From Neobacillus mesonae (lineage in GTDB: Bacteria; Bacillota; Bacilli; Bacillales; Cytobacillaceae): a DNA stretch of 64,000 nt. Within the stretch, counting starts at the first letter, position 1. Each line of letters opens with the position of its first letter. Below, one piece after another: positions 24,574-34,368 of the stretch. The stretch lies in NCBI RefSeq assembly GCF_001636315.1, contig NZ_KV440949.1:4172084-4236083 (forward strand), read 5' to 3'. Under the pieces are notes generated by a model that was not told where the DNA came from, made no database searches, and saw only the letters and a program-made list of their open reading frames with translations. The position numbers were made by a program, and so were the translations under genes.

Positions 24574-25473
24574 TTGGTTTTAAAACTGAGGCATGTCACA
24601 AAAAGGTTCGGGCAATTTACGGCTGTTAACGACCTTTCGTTAGAAATACCGGAAAGCGAAATATTTGGATTTTTGGGGGCAAACGGGGCCGGGAAGACAA
24701 CCACGTTCCGAATGATTTTAGGGCTGCTTGATCCAAGTGCCGGGGAAATCAGCTGGGATGGGCTCCCGCTTAATTACTCAACTAGCCATCTGGTGGGCTA
24801 TTTGCCTGAGGAAAGAGGATTATATCCCAAATTAAAGGTTCGTGACCAAATCGTCTATTTATCGAGATTAAGAGGAATGCAAAAAAAAGAGGCTCTAAAG
24901 GAATTAAGATTCTGGCTGGAAACGTTTAAAGTCCCAGAATATGAGAATAAAAAGGTGGAGGAGCTGTCAAAGGGAAACCAGCAAAAAATCCAATTTATTG
25001 CTGCCGTAATACATAAACCACGTTTACTTATTCTTGATGAGCCGTTTAGCGGTCTTGATCCGGTAAATGTTGAACAGCTGAAAAATGCGGTATTAACATT
25101 AAAGGAGAATGGAACCACGATTGTATTTTCAAGCCATCAAATGCATCACGTTGAGGAACTCTGTGAACATCTGTGTATTATGCATAAAGGAAAACCGGTA
25201 GTCCACGGGTCGCTTAAAGAAATTAAACGGGCATTTGGGAAGAAGAATCTGCTAATCCATGCAGATTTCAATCTCGAATCATTAAAGGATTTTCCAGGTG
25301 TTGTTAAAGCAAAGCCGACAATGGAAGGAATCCTTCTGCAAATTGAGGGTGAAGAAGTGGCGGAAAAGATCTTAGAGGAAATTGTCGGAAAAGGATTCAT
25401 CCGTAAATTCGCCTTGGAGGAGCCGTCTCTGAACGATATTTTTATCGAGAAAGTAGGTGCGACGTATGAATAG
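24574..25473 (+). CDS. yhaQ: ABC transporter ATPase YhaQ
   Basis: The 299-residue ATPase has Walker A GANGAGKTT near 38, the signature as LSKGNQQK, Walker B LLILDEPFSGLDP and a C-terminal extension typical of NatA-like exporters. It pairs with the membrane protein YhaP, whose gene overlaps this stop by 8 nt. In B. subtilis YhaQP resembles the NatAB sodium exporter group, but its substrate is unsettled. The TTG at 24574 follows aggaaggag at 8 nt and gives the B. subtilis length of about 298; upstream in-frame starts lack a ribosome site. Confidence 0.9.
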   Translation: MVLKLRHVTKRFGQFTAVNDLSLEIPESEIFGFLGANGAGKTTTFRMILGLLDPSAGEISWDGLPLNYSTSHLVGYLPEERGLYPKLKVRDQIVYLSRLRGMQKKEALKELRFWLETFKVPEYENKKVEELSKGNQQKIQFIAAVIHKPRLLILDEPFSGLDPVNVEQLKNAVLTLKENGTTIVFSSHQMHHVEELCEHLCIMHKGKPVVHGSLKEIKRAFGKKNLLIHADFNLESLKDFPGVVKAKPTMEGILLQIEGEEVAEKILEEIVGKGFIRKFALEEPSLNDIFIEKVGATYE

Positions 25474-26719
25474 TTTCTGGATTATTCTATTCCATACCTA
25501 CCTAAACAAACTGAAGAGCAAATCATTTATCGTCACAACGATTTTGACGGTCGTTATTGTCTTGGGACTAACAAATATCAATAATATTATTAATCTGTTT
25601 GACAAAAACGGCGGAAAGGAAACTGTTGCCGTCCTTGATGAAACAGGGAAGCTTTTTGAGCCTTTTCAGCAGCAAATTGCCGTGATTAATAAAGATATTA
25701 AACTAGAAAACTTTAAAGGCAGTGGGAAAGAGGCAGAGCAAGCGGTGAAAAACGGCGATTTTGCCGGTCTTATCGAGCTTCAATATAACCAGGAGCAGCT
25801 GCCGGAAGCCGTCTTTAAGGCAATGAGTATTGCGGATTCTTCGCTTTTTACCGACCTTCAGGCGGGGCTGCAACAGTTAAAGACAATGATTGCCGCTTCC
25901 AAATTAAATTTGACCGAGGAGCAGCTGCAAAAACTATACGAACCAGCCGCATTTGAAAAGATTGCATTAGAGAAAAATGCGAAAACAGAAGAAGAGCTGA
26001 ATCAGGCTAGGGGCCTAGTATACGTGCTGCTATTTATCATTTATTTTTCGGTCATTATGTATGCCAACATGATTGCGATGGAGGTGGCAACAGAAAAGTC
26101 ATCAAGGGTAATGGAGATCTTAATTTCAAGTGTCTCGCCGATTAAGCAGATGTTTGCAAAAATCTTGGGAATTGGTTTACTAAGCTTAACGCAGCTAGCG
26201 GTGTTCTTGCTTGTCGGATATTATTCGTTAACAAAAAATATGGACTCGTTAGAAGATGGCTTCTGGGGCGTTTATGGCTTTGGAGATGTGCCGCTTGCGA
26301 CAATCGTTTATGCGGTTGTATTCTTTATTTTAGGTTATTTCCTTTACGCTACACTAGCGGCATTTCTTGGGTCGCTTGTCAGCCGTATTGAGGATGTCCA
26401 GCAGATGATTACCCCGATGACGTTATTAGTTGTGGCAGGATTTATGATTGCGATGTTTGGGCTCGGTAAGCCGGATGCTTCATTTATTACGATTACTTCC
26501 TATATTCCGTTTTTTACGCCAATGATTATGTTTCTAAGAGTTGGTATGCTGACCATACCTGTTTGGGAAGCAGTATTGGGAATTGCCATTTTAATTGGCA
26601 CCATTATTGTACTTGCCATTTTTGGTGCGCGTGTATATCGAGGCGGAGTATTAATGTATGGAAAGTCCAACTCCTTTAAAGATATAAAAAAAGCCCTTCA
26701 ATTAACGAAAAAGGAATAA
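25466..26719 (+). CDS. yhaP: ABC transporter permease YhaP (NatB-like)
   Basis: The 417-residue protein has one N-terminal membrane helix (about 15-38), a large extracytoplasmic region to about 175, and five or six helices after AMEVATEKSSRVMEILISS, the hallmark of ABC-2 permeases of the NatB type. It forms an exporter with YhaQ. The ATG at 25466 overlaps yhaQ by 8 nt and is preferred over the GTG at 25457. Confidence 0.9.
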   Translation: MNSFWIILFHTYLNKLKSKSFIVTTILTVVIVLGLTNINNIINLFDKNGGKETVAVLDETGKLFEPFQQQIAVINKDIKLENFKGSGKEAEQAVKNGDFAGLIELQYNQEQLPEAVFKAMSIADSSLFTDLQAGLQQLKTMIAASKLNLTEEQLQKLYEPAAFEKIALEKNAKTEEELNQARGLVYVLLFIIYFSVIMYANMIAMEVATEKSSRVMEILISSVSPIKQMFAKILGIGLLSLTQLAVFLLVGYYSLTKNMDSLEDGFWGVYGFGDVPLATIVYAVVFFILGYFLYATLAAFLGSLVSRIEDVQQMITPMTLLVVAGFMIAMFGLGKPDASFITITSYIPFFTPMIMFLRVGMLTIPVWEAVLGIAILIGTIIVLAIFGARVYRGGVLMYGKSNSFKDIKKALQLTKKE

Positions 26720-26728
26720 ATGAAGAAG

Positions 26729-26754
26729 CCTCTGCGAAAAGCAGAGGTTTTTTT
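26729..26754 (+). terminator. Intrinsic terminator of yhaQP
   Basis: CCTCTGC (26729-26735) pairs with GCAGAGG (26741-26747), followed by TTTTTTT. Confidence 0.9.
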
Positions 26755-26821
26755 ATAAGAACGTGCATTCGTATAGGCAAAATGCTACAATATAGAAAAG
26801 AACTGATGAGAGGAATTTTTT

Positions 26822-28039
26822 ATGAAAAAAATTTCGTTTATCCATGCTGCTGACCTGCACTTGGACAGTCCAATGATCGGCTTAAAATCATTGCCGGAAG
26901 CTATTTTTACAAGAATCAAAGAAAGCACCTTCACTGCTTTAAAACGAATTACCGCCGCTGCCATCGAACAGCAGGTGGACTTTGTCATTCTTGCCGGTGA
27001 TCTTTATGATGGGGAAGACCGCAGCCTTAGGGCCCAATCTCGCTTTCGGACAGAAATGTTGAAGCTCAAAGAAAAAGGAATTCCTGTTTACGTGATACAT
27101 GGGAATCACGATCATTTAAATGGTTCATGGGTTGACCTCGGGATGCCTGAAAACGTTCATGTATTTGGCGGTGAGGTAGAAACAAAGATTTTACATACGA
27201 AAGATGGTGCAGTTGTTCATCTATATGGTTTTAGCTATCCAACCCGAAATGTATTTGAGAGAAAAATAGATGAGTACCAAAAAGTAAATGGGGCTGATTT
27301 TCATATCGGCATTCTTCACGGCAATGAAGGTTCCGGAACTGAACATGATAACTATGCCCCTTTTTCCGTTAAGGACTTGAAGGCAAAGGGCTTTGATTAT
27401 TGGGCGCTTGGGCATATCCATAAGCGTGCGGTTTTAGCGGAAGACCCGCCCATTATTTATCCCGGTAATATTCAAGGCAGGAATAGAAAAGAGATGGGAA
27501 GCAAGGGCTTTTATCATGTAAGTTTAAGTGATTTTGAGACCAAAATAACGTTTCTTGAATCCTCTGAAATTGTATGGGAGGAAGAGGAGCTTGACGGTGC
27601 TTCAGTAAAGACCTTTCATGAAGCCGTTCAATTATGTCAAGAAGTAATGAATAGAATTCGTAAAGAAAGAAAAGCGGCACTATTGACGATTTATATGAAA
27701 AATATTGAATTAGAGGATTACAAGAAATTAAACGGATTAAAGGAAGATCTCTTAGAGCTTTTGTTGGAAAACGAACAAGAGGAAGAATTCTTTGTCTGGC
27801 TAGTCGACTTACATATATCCGAAAGTAAGCAGTTGAATAAAGAACAATTGAAAAACGAGACAGGCTTTTATACGGAGCTTTTTCGAACTGTTGAGCAGTA
27901 TGACGATGTTGATCATGCCCTGGCGCCAATCTATGGACATGCATTAGGAAGAAAGTATGCTGATATATTCTCCGAAGAAGAAGCCAAGGAGCTAATTAAC
28001 CAAGCAGAGAGATTATTACTTGAATTATTAAATAAATAG
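26822..28039 (+). CDS. yhaO: SbcD-like metallophosphoesterase YhaO (putative DNA exonuclease)
   Basis: The 405-residue protein has the calcineurin-like phosphoesterase motifs in order: HAADLHLDSP (about 7-16), LAGDLYDGEDR (about 58), HGNHDH (about 97) and a later GHIHKR near 200. This is the nuclease half of an SbcCD/Mre11-Rad50-like pair, with the ATPase YhaN encoded 18 nt downstream. B. subtilis links yhaO/yhaN to DNA repair. The C-terminal third is variable and probably contacts YhaN. Confidence 0.92.
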   Translation: MKKISFIHAADLHLDSPMIGLKSLPEAIFTRIKESTFTALKRITAAAIEQQVDFVILAGDLYDGEDRSLRAQSRFRTEMLKLKEKGIPVYVIHGNHDHLNGSWVDLGMPENVHVFGGEVETKILHTKDGAVVHLYGFSYPTRNVFERKIDEYQKVNGADFHIGILHGNEGSGTEHDNYAPFSVKDLKAKGFDYWALGHIHKRAVLAEDPPIIYPGNIQGRNRKEMGSKGFYHVSLSDFETKITFLESSEIVWEEEELDGASVKTFHEAVQLCQEVMNRIRKERKAALLTIYMKNIELEDYKKLNGLKEDLLELLLENEQEEEFFVWLVDLHISESKQLNKEQLKNETGFYTELFRTVEQYDDVDHALAPIYGHALGRKYADIFSEEEAKELINQAERLLLELLNK

Positions 28040-28057
28040 AGAGGAGTGAACAGTACT

Positions 28058-31051
28058 TTGAAAATTATCGGACTGCATATATATGGTTACGGCAAATTAG
28101 CAGATGTGGTAATTGAAAATTTAACCGATTTTCAAGTTTTTTATGGTGAAAACGAGGCTGGTAAATCCACGATTATGGCTTTTATTCATGGGGTTTTATT
28201 CGGCTTTCCGACAAAACAGCAATCGGAACTGCGCTATGAACCGAAACACCACTCCAAGTATGGTGGTAAGATTAGAGTTTATCATGAAAAAACGGGGTAT
28301 GCCGTGATCGAACGGGTAAAGGGAAGGGCTGCCGGTGATGTGACGGTTGTAATGGATAACGGGACAATCGGCGGAGAAGAATTGCTGAAAGAATTACTTC
28401 ATCATTTTGATAAAAGTCTGTATCAGGCTATTTTTTCATTTAATCTGCATGGTCTGCAAAATATTCATCAAATGAAGGGTGAGGAGATCGGCAAATTTCT
28501 TTTCTCTGCCGGAACACTAGGAACAGAGCGTTTGGCAAAAACGGAAGCTATACTCCAAAAGGAGATGGAGTCCCGTTTTAAGCCAAGCGGTAAAAAACCA
28601 ACTTTGAATGGGAAATTACAAGCACTTCATGAGCTGAATTCGGAATTAAAAAAATCCGCAGCCAAAAATAAGGAATACGAAGATTTAGTTAGAAAAGGCG
28701 GGATGCTGCAACAGAAAATTGACCAGCTAAATAGTAAGCTTTACGACAATCAGATTCGAAAAGAAAAGCTGAATGAATGGAACCGCATCGAAACCCTTGT
28801 GAAGGAAGAAAAAATGATAAAAAAGGAATTGAGCGATCTGGGGGAGTTTGCCGAGTTCCCAGTGAGAGGAATTGAACGGCTGGAAAAGATAAACCAGCTC
28901 ATCCATCCATGCAAAGCAAGGTTAAGCAGTATTGGGGAAAGTATAGAACAGGTAAAGCAGGAGTTACCTCGTATGAACCCTGATTCCTTATTTCTTAAAG
29001 CTGAGCCAGAGCTTTTGCCGCTGCTTGATCAAATTCCTATTTATGAGCAATTGCAGCTTGAAATGCAGCAATATGAAACAAAGCTTGCCGGATTTGAGGC
29101 AGAACTTTCGATGATAAAAGAGAAACTCCATTTGAGGCTAAATGAAGAAGAGATTTGTTCAATAAATACTAATATTTATATGAAAAATCAGGTGGAAACC
29201 GTATCGCAGAGAACGAAAAAGCTCTCCGAAATAAAGGAAGAATTAGAGAAGCAATACCAAGAGGAAAAGACTTCTTTAGAACAAATTGAAAAGGAAATTA
29301 GTCAAACGAAAAGCCTTTGTCTATCAGAGCAGAAAAGAGCTCATCTAGAGGAACAGGCTGCTGTTAAATATGACAAGAAGGGCCTTGAAGAGGAATTAAA
29401 GAATACGAGGGAAAAAATTGAATTCTGTCAAATATCCCTAGATCGAGACAATAATGCAAAAAGCGGACAGAAGCTACAGTATGTTATTATATTCGCGATT
29501 CTAGCTGGCCTAATTGTTTACGGCGGGCTGACAAAACAGTGGGAAATAGTAACTATCGGATCGGCCGGTGCTGCCGTCATTGCCTTTTTCATGCTCCAAA
29601 GCAACAGGGAGGGTAAAGAAAAAAAGGGAGCGCAGTCACTTGCCAACTTGAAGGAAACAGAAAAACAAATCATGCAAAAGCTGGATTCCGCAAAATTTTT
29701 CGATTTGGCGAAGGCTGAAGAACAATTGGAACGCGACCAGGAACTAAGAGAAGAGCTAAAAATATTAACTTTTAAATGGAAACAACAGCAGGTGCAATTT
29801 GATAAGGTCATTAGCAAATTCGAAGCCTGGGAACTTGAATCCGCTGAAAATAAGAAGAACCTTGTTTCTTTAAGTAAAGAGTTAAACATTCCTGAAAATA
29901 TGGCTAATTTATTTTTACTTGAAGCTTATCAGCTGATTGAACAATATAAGTCTATTGTCCGTGACAAACAACAGCTTAATCATAGGCTACAAGAAGTCAA
30001 TAAGCAGCTGGTAAAAATCGAAACAGGAATAAATGCTTTTGCGGATTATCATTTAAGTGAAAAGGGCATAAGTTTGCAGCAATCGGCTTATTTATTACGA
30101 AACAAGCTCAAAATGGAACACGAAAAGCATATTAAAAGCCAGGAAAAAAAGAACAAGCTGGCCGAACTGGAGAATGATTGGAAACAAACACAGAAGGAAC
30201 TTGAACACTTAAATGATGAGCATCACAAGTTAATATCTTCCGCAAATGCCAATTCGGAACAGCAATTTTATCAATTCGGGGAGATAGCAGCAAAAAATCA
30301 GAAGCTTCAGGAACAACTCGAGGCGATCCAAGGACAGCTGCAATATTCCATTTTATCCGAACAGGAACGAGATCGCTTCCTCGGCCAGCATTTGAATGAA
30401 GGGACGATGATTGAGGTAAATAGAGAAACACAGCAGATAAATCATCAATTAAATACGCTTCAGGAGGAACTGGCTGCTGTCAAATATGAGATTCAAATAT
30501 TAGAAGAAGGCGGGGTATATTCCGATCTGCTGCATCAATTCAAACAGAAAATGTTTCAATTAGCGGAGGATGTAAAAGAGTGGGCGGTTTTTTCAATCGC
30601 ACAGGATATTCTTATGAGGACCATTGATACGTATAAAAACGGCCATTTACCAAGAATGCTGGTTAAAGCCCAGGAGTATTTAGTTTTTCTTACAAATGGC
30701 AGATACAATCGAATCCATCTAAATCCAGCAGGGATTGGCTTTTTGGTGGAACGACAGGATCATACAATTTTTGAAGCAAATGAATTAAGCCAAGCTACAA
30801 CAGAACAACTATATGTTGCGATTAGGCTTGCACTGGCGACAACATTATATGAAAAGTATCAGTTTCCGATTATTATTGATGATAGTTTTGTCAATTTTGA
30901 TACAGGGAGAACAAAGAAAGTGATTGAGTTGTTAAAAAAGCTTAAAGGTAATCAAATTCTGTTCTTCACATGCCATGCACACTTGCTTCCGTTATTTGCG
31001 AAAGAAAATATCCTGCTGTTGGAAAAAGATGCTGTACAGATAATTTCATAG
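28058..31051 (+). CDS. yhaN: SbcC/RecN-like ATPase YhaN with coiled coils and a membrane-like hairpin
   Basis: The 997-residue protein begins MKIIGLHIYGYG and carries Walker A GENEAGKST near residue 35, long coiled-coil arms (about 175-470 and 515-860), and a C-terminal ATPase lobe with PIIIDDSFVNFD and a LSQATTEQLYVAIRLA signature. Between the arms, near 475-515, are two hydrophobic segments (YVIIFAILAGLIVYGG and a second), where SbcC has a zinc hook. The TTG at 28058 follows gaggag at 11 nt and aligns with the family start. It is partner to YhaO. Confidence 0.9.
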   Translation: MKIIGLHIYGYGKLADVVIENLTDFQVFYGENEAGKSTIMAFIHGVLFGFPTKQQSELRYEPKHHSKYGGKIRVYHEKTGYAVIERVKGRAAGDVTVVMDNGTIGGEELLKELLHHFDKSLYQAIFSFNLHGLQNIHQMKGEEIGKFLFSAGTLGTERLAKTEAILQKEMESRFKPSGKKPTLNGKLQALHELNSELKKSAAKNKEYEDLVRKGGMLQQKIDQLNSKLYDNQIRKEKLNEWNRIETLVKEEKMIKKELSDLGEFAEFPVRGIERLEKINQLIHPCKARLSSIGESIEQVKQELPRMNPDSLFLKAEPELLPLLDQIPIYEQLQLEMQQYETKLAGFEAELSMIKEKLHLRLNEEEICSINTNIYMKNQVETVSQRTKKLSEIKEELEKQYQEEKTSLEQIEKEISQTKSLCLSEQKRAHLEEQAAVKYDKKGLEEELKNTREKIEFCQISLDRDNNAKSGQKLQYVIIFAILAGLIVYGGLTKQWEIVTIGSAGAAVIAFFMLQSNREGKEKKGAQSLANLKETEKQIMQKLDSAKFFDLAKAEEQLERDQELREELKILTFKWKQQQVQFDKVISKFEAWELESAENKKNLVSLSKELNIPENMANLFLLEAYQLIEQYKSIVRDKQQLNHRLQEVNKQLVKIETGINAFADYHLSEKGISLQQSAYLLRNKLKMEHEKHIKSQEKKNKLAELENDWKQTQKELEHLNDEHHKLISSANANSEQQFYQFGEIAAKNQKLQEQLEAIQGQLQYSILSEQERDRFLGQHLNEGTMIEVNRETQQINHQLNTLQEELAAVKYEIQILEEGGVYSDLLHQFKQKMFQLAEDVKEWAVFSIAQDILMRTIDTYKNGHLPRMLVKAQEYLVFLTNGRYNRIHLNPAGIGFLVERQDHTIFEANELSQATTEQLYVAIRLALATTLYEKYQFPIIIDDSFVNFDTGRTKKVIELLKKLKGNQILFFTCHAHLLPLFAKENILLLEKDAVQIIS

Positions 31052-31102
31052 GCTTAAAGATCGATATGTTATACTCTAATTATGGGAAAGGGCGTGATGA
31101 GG

Positions 31103-32047
31103 TTGGCAAAAGGAATTGCTTATCATGAAGTTGGGGAACAAATTGAATTGTTTTTCTTAATAAAAAGCTCAACTAAGGGAATTGCCAGTAATGGGAAACC
31201 ATTTTTAACCTTAATTCTCCAGGACAAGAGCGGTGAAATTGAGGCAAAACTGTGGGATGCTGGTGAAGAGGAAGAAAAGCTTTATGCGGCCCAAAATATT
31301 GTGAAAATTGTTGGTGATGTCCAGAACTATCGGGGCAAGAGCCAATTAAAGATTCGGCAGATTCGCAGGTCGGGTCCGATGGATGGTGTCAAGCTTGAGG
31401 ACTTTCTTGAGACGGCGCCGCTTAGTCAGGAAGAGATGGTCGGTAAACTGACGCAATATATTTTTGAAATGAAAAATCCGAATATCCAAAGGATTACCCG
31501 TCATTTAATCAAGAAACACCAAAAAGCATTTTTGGAGTATCCTGCCGCAACTAAAAACCATCATGAGTTTGTCTCAGGATTAGCTTATCATGTCGTCAGC
31601 ATGCTGGACTTGGCAAAGGCAATTGCTGGGCTGTATCCAAGCCTTGATAAGGACCTCTTGTATGCTGGAATCATTCTGCATGATATGGGCAAGGTAATGG
31701 AGCTATCAGGACCGATTTCTACAGTCTATACGCTTGAAGGGAACCTCCTTGGCCATATTACGATTATGATTAATGAAATCGGTAAAGCTGCCGAAGAATT
31801 AGGGATATCTGGTGAAGAGGTATTGATTCTGCAGCACCTGGTTCTAAGCCACCATGGGAAGGCAGAGTGGGGTAGTCCAAAGCCGCCTTTGATAAAGGAA
31901 GCGGAGATCCTTCATTATATTGATAATTTAGATGCAAAAATGAACATGCTTGACCGTGCATTAGAAAGAGTCAAGCCTGGTGAATTTTCCGAGCGAATCT
32001 TCGCCCTGGACAACCGTTCATTTTATAAACCAGCCTTCCATAAATAG
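31103..32047 (+). CDS. yhaM: 3'-5' exoribonuclease YhaM
   Basis: The 314 residues from the TTG at 31103 equal the B. subtilis YhaM length and give the family start [13 protein letters not shown]. An N-terminal OB-fold (about 15-95, [19 protein letters not shown]) binds nucleic acid. An HD hydrolase domain follows, with [12 protein letters not shown] near 155, HDMGK near 200 and a later HH. It trims RNA, and DNA, from the 3' end. An ATG at 31097 is an alternative start with tighter spacing. The clustering with yhaO/yhaN keeps three nucleic-acid-processing genes together. Confidence 0.92.
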   Translation: MAKGIAYHEVGEQIELFFLIKSSTKGIASNGKPFLTLILQDKSGEIEAKLWDAGEEEEKLYAAQNIVKIVGDVQNYRGKSQLKIRQIRRSGPMDGVKLEDFLETAPLSQEEMVGKLTQYIFEMKNPNIQRITRHLIKKHQKAFLEYPAATKNHHEFVSGLAYHVVSMLDLAKAIAGLYPSLDKDLLYAGIILHDMGKVMELSGPISTVYTLEGNLLGHITIMINEIGKAAEELGISGEEVLILQHLVLSHHGKAEWGSPKPPLIKEAEILHYIDNLDAKMNMLDRALERVKPGEFSERIFALDNRSFYKPAFHK

Positions 32048-32148
32048 AGATAACCTTTATAGGTTGTCTCTTTTTTTGCATATTTTCAATTTGTAAATCA
32101 TATGATGATACAAAAATGTGGACAACCACTTTGAAAGGGGAAAAGACA

Positions 32149-32337
32149 TTGACGCTTCCAATTTGGATATATGCAGTTGTGGTTGGTATTGTCATAAGTG
32201 CGCTGATGGCGATTAAAACAGGAAGAGAAGAAAGACAGCTTGAAATGGAAAACATCGAGCTCGAAGGAGAAATCTATATGAAACGCTTGGAACGCGAAAA
32301 AGAAATGCGCCAGGAATTAAAAGCAACCGGTGAATAA
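32149..32337 (+). CDS. yhaL: Sporulation protein YhaL
   Basis: The 62-residue protein has one N-terminal membrane helix (LPIWIYAVVVGIVISALM) and a charged coiled-coil tail (EERQLEMENIELEGE...). This matches YhaL, a small protein that affects sporulation in B. subtilis and lies between yhaM and prsA there too. The TTG at 32149 follows aaagggg at about 9 nt; the ATG at 32116 lacks a ribosome site. Confidence 0.85.
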   Translation: MTLPIWIYAVVVGIVISALMAIKTGREERQLEMENIELEGEIYMKRLEREKEMRQELKATGE

Positions 32338-32348
32338 TAAAAAGCGAA

Positions 32349-32370
32349 AGCGCCCGAATTAATGGGCGCT
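32349..32370. terminator. Terminator between convergent yhaL and prsA
   Basis: AGCGCCC (32349-32355) pairs with GGGCGCT (32364-32370). No long T-run is present, but the place between convergent genes supports the call. Confidence 0.65.
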
Positions 32371-32380
32371 TCCGTCATTA

Positions 32381-33259
32381 TTATTGACCGGCTGGAGTTG
32401 TTGTTTGTGGTTTTAAAGCATCCTTTAAGTCTTTATCCGAAATCTTCACATTTGCATCCTTGATTTCTCGTTCCATTGCCTTACTAATATCTTCATTCGT
32501 TAATTTAGAGGATTTTACGTCATATTCAATTTCTTTTTTCATTTCATCGTAAGGTTTTTTCTCAGCCTTTTCTGTTACTTGAATGATATGGTATCCGAAT
32601 TGTGTTTTCACTGGAGCACTAATCTCGTTTACCTTTAAAGCATAAGCTGCTTTAATAAAGTCTTTGTCATATTGAGCCGCATTTTGGTTATTAATTACAC
32701 CTAAATCACCGCCGTTTTGGGCAGAGACAGTATCAGTGGATTCTTTTTTCGCAACGTCATCAAACTTTTTGCCGGATTTCAGTTGTTTTTCTACATCGTT
32801 GGCTGTTTTTTCATCCTTGACAAGGATATGACGAACCTTAATTTCTGGCTTGTAGTTATCATAGTAATCCTTTAATTCTTTATCAGTTACTTTAATGTCT
32901 TTCATTGCCGCTTTTTCTTGCAGCATGCCAAGCTTTAAAGTGCTCTTTAGATCTTCTTCACTTTTATAGCCATATTGAGCAAGGGCTGTTTCAAAGTTGG
33001 TGCCAAGATCCTTCTTAAGCTGTTCAATTTTTTCGTTCACATCTTTATCGGTTACTTTGTACTTTTTCGAAAGAACTTTTTCGTATACAAGCTGCTGCAG
33101 CGCTTGGTCTCCGACTTTTTCCTTCATTGCATTGTAAAGTTCTTCTTGTGTCACATTTCCTGCTTTACTCTCAACTATCGTTTCAGAACCGGATTGGTTA
33201 CATGCACTTAATGCTAAAACCCCTCCAGCCAAAGATAAGGCTAAAATCCATTTTTTCAT
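32381..33259 (-). CDS. prsA: Foldase lipoprotein PrsA (parvulin-type peptidyl-prolyl isomerase)
   Basis: The 292-residue protein has a lipoprotein signal ending in lipobox LSAC (Cys near residue 20), a helical N-terminal chaperone region and a parvulin domain at about 135-225 (EIKVRHILVKDE to FGYHIIQVTEK). PrsA sits on the outer face of the membrane and helps exported proteins fold. A Gln/Pro-rich tail ends the chain. The start is the ATG after ggagag at 8 nt. Confidence 0.96.
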   Translation of the reverse strand: MKKWILALSLAGGVLALSACNQSGSETIVESKAGNVTQEELYNAMKEKVGDQALQQLVYEKVLSKKYKVTDKDVNEKIEQLKKDLGTNFETALAQYGYKSEEDLKSTLKLGMLQEKAAMKDIKVTDKELKDYYDNYKPEIKVRHILVKDEKTANDVEKQLKSGKKFDDVAKKESTDTVSAQNGGDLGVINNQNAAQYDKDFIKAAYALKVNEISAPVKTQFGYHIIQVTEKAEKKPYDEMKKEIEYDVKSSKLTNEDISKAMEREIKDANVKISDKDLKDALKPQTTTPAGQ

Positions 33260-33477
33260 GCACAAATCTCTCCTACACTGTAAATTCTATGGGCGGCTGT
33301 CCATATCCTTTACTATAACATAAATGGTAACCACTGCAAAAAATAAACCACCAAATTACGCTTATAAAAATGTTAAAAAAGTATGAATGACTTTTCCATT
33401 AAAAATAAGGAAAGTGCCTAATCGAAATGGAGACCGGATGAATAGTATATCTTAGAAAAGAAAAAGGAGGTTATAAA

Positions 33478-33570
33478 ATGAGTGGTGGAGTTGGATATGG
33501 CGGAGGCTTTGCGTTAATCGTTGTGCTTTTCATCCTATTAATTATCGTGGGTGCTGCTTGGGTTTGGTAA
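33478..33570 (+). CDS. YjcZ family small sporulation protein
   Basis: A 30-residue peptide, MSGGVGYGGG followed by one hydrophobic helix ending AAWVW, fits the YjcZ family of tiny sporulation-associated membrane peptides. A strong aaaggagg ribosome site lies 8 nt before the ATG and an intrinsic terminator follows, so the gene stands alone. Confidence 0.88.
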   Translation: MSGGVGYGGGFALIVVLFILLIIVGAAWVW

Positions 33571-33578
33571 TGTAAAAA

Positions 33579-33613
33579 AGCGATGAGAACTCCTCATCGC
33601 TTGTATTTTTTTT
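33579..33613 (+). terminator. Intrinsic terminator of the YjcZ-type gene
   Basis: AGCGATGAG (33579-33587) pairs with CTCATCGCT (33593-33601), then a T-rich tract. Confidence 0.85.
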
Positions 33614-33643
33614 TGGAAATTTATTATTCCCAAATCGGAAAGA

Positions 33644-33826
33644 TTATGTATATAAAATTTCCAAATAAGAAGAAATCAAAAGAATTGTAATTAGAACATT
33701 AATGGTCCGAAAAACTTTATGCTGCCGTTCTTCCGGAATTTCCTTTTGAATACATAAGGAAGTAGTCAGTTTATTAACATAGAACAATATAAAAATGGCA
33801 AAGACTATAAAAATGGAGATCATCAT
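33644..33826 (-). CDS. Small two-helix membrane protein, unknown
   Basis: The 60-residue protein has two hydrophobic segments (about 2-17 and 41-57) around a charged middle (QKEIPEERQHK). A strong gaggaggg site lies 5 nt before the ATG. A hairpin GGTATC/GATACC sits just upstream. It may be a real small gene, but there is no family recognition and no other support. Confidence 0.5.
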   Translation of the reverse strand: MMISIFIVFAIFILFYVNKLTTSLCIQKEIPEERQHKVFRTINVLITILLISSYLEILYT

Positions 33827-34017
33827 GGATTCCCTCCTCGAGACATGGTATCCTTTTTAAGATACCAAATATTAAGTAAAAAAGATAGTCATAAAATATA
33901 GAAGAATAATAGGCATTTTGCTCGATGGCGATAAATACTTGATTGTTTAGGTTTACTGCCATTCAAGCTTAGTAAATAATGATATATGGGATCAAAAGTT
34001 GGAAAAGAGGGATTCGG

Positions 34018-34362
34018 ATGTGTGAATGGAATGTCCAATTGATGATGGAAAAAATTCAACTGCTTGAATTTCACCAGGGGCTATTATTAAAGTTAATTCA
34101 AAAACCGAATTTGAAATTTTATAGGATCATTGTTGAAAACGGAATATCCAAACAGGAAATGGAAATGTTTTTTAAGCTATGCGAAAAACTTAGTCAAAAA
34201 TTAGAGGAACAAAAAGCGGAAGGGTTTGTTTATTTCTATCCGCTTCTTGTCGAATTTCGAGCCTCTTTACCTGCTGGAATGGATATGACTGAGGTCATAC
34301 AGGCATGTTTAATTCAGAAGCTATACGAGCCTCTTTTTCAGGAATTAACAAAATACATATAA
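34018..34362 (+). CDS. yhaI: YhaI family protein (DUF1878)
   Basis: The 114-residue helical protein (MCEWNVQLMMEKIQLLEFHQ ...) fits YhaI/DUF1878 of unknown function and lies next to hpr as in B. subtilis. The ATG at 34018 is preceded by gaggg at 6-8 nt and gives the family length of about 113. It is convergent with hpr, with only 6 nt between the stops. Confidence 0.85.
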   Translation: MCEWNVQLMMEKIQLLEFHQGLLLKLIQKPNLKFYRIIVENGISKQEMEMFFKLCEKLSQKLEEQKAEGFVYFYPLLVEFRASLPAGMDMTEVIQACLIQKLYEPLFQELTKYI

Positions 34363-34368
34363 AGGTTC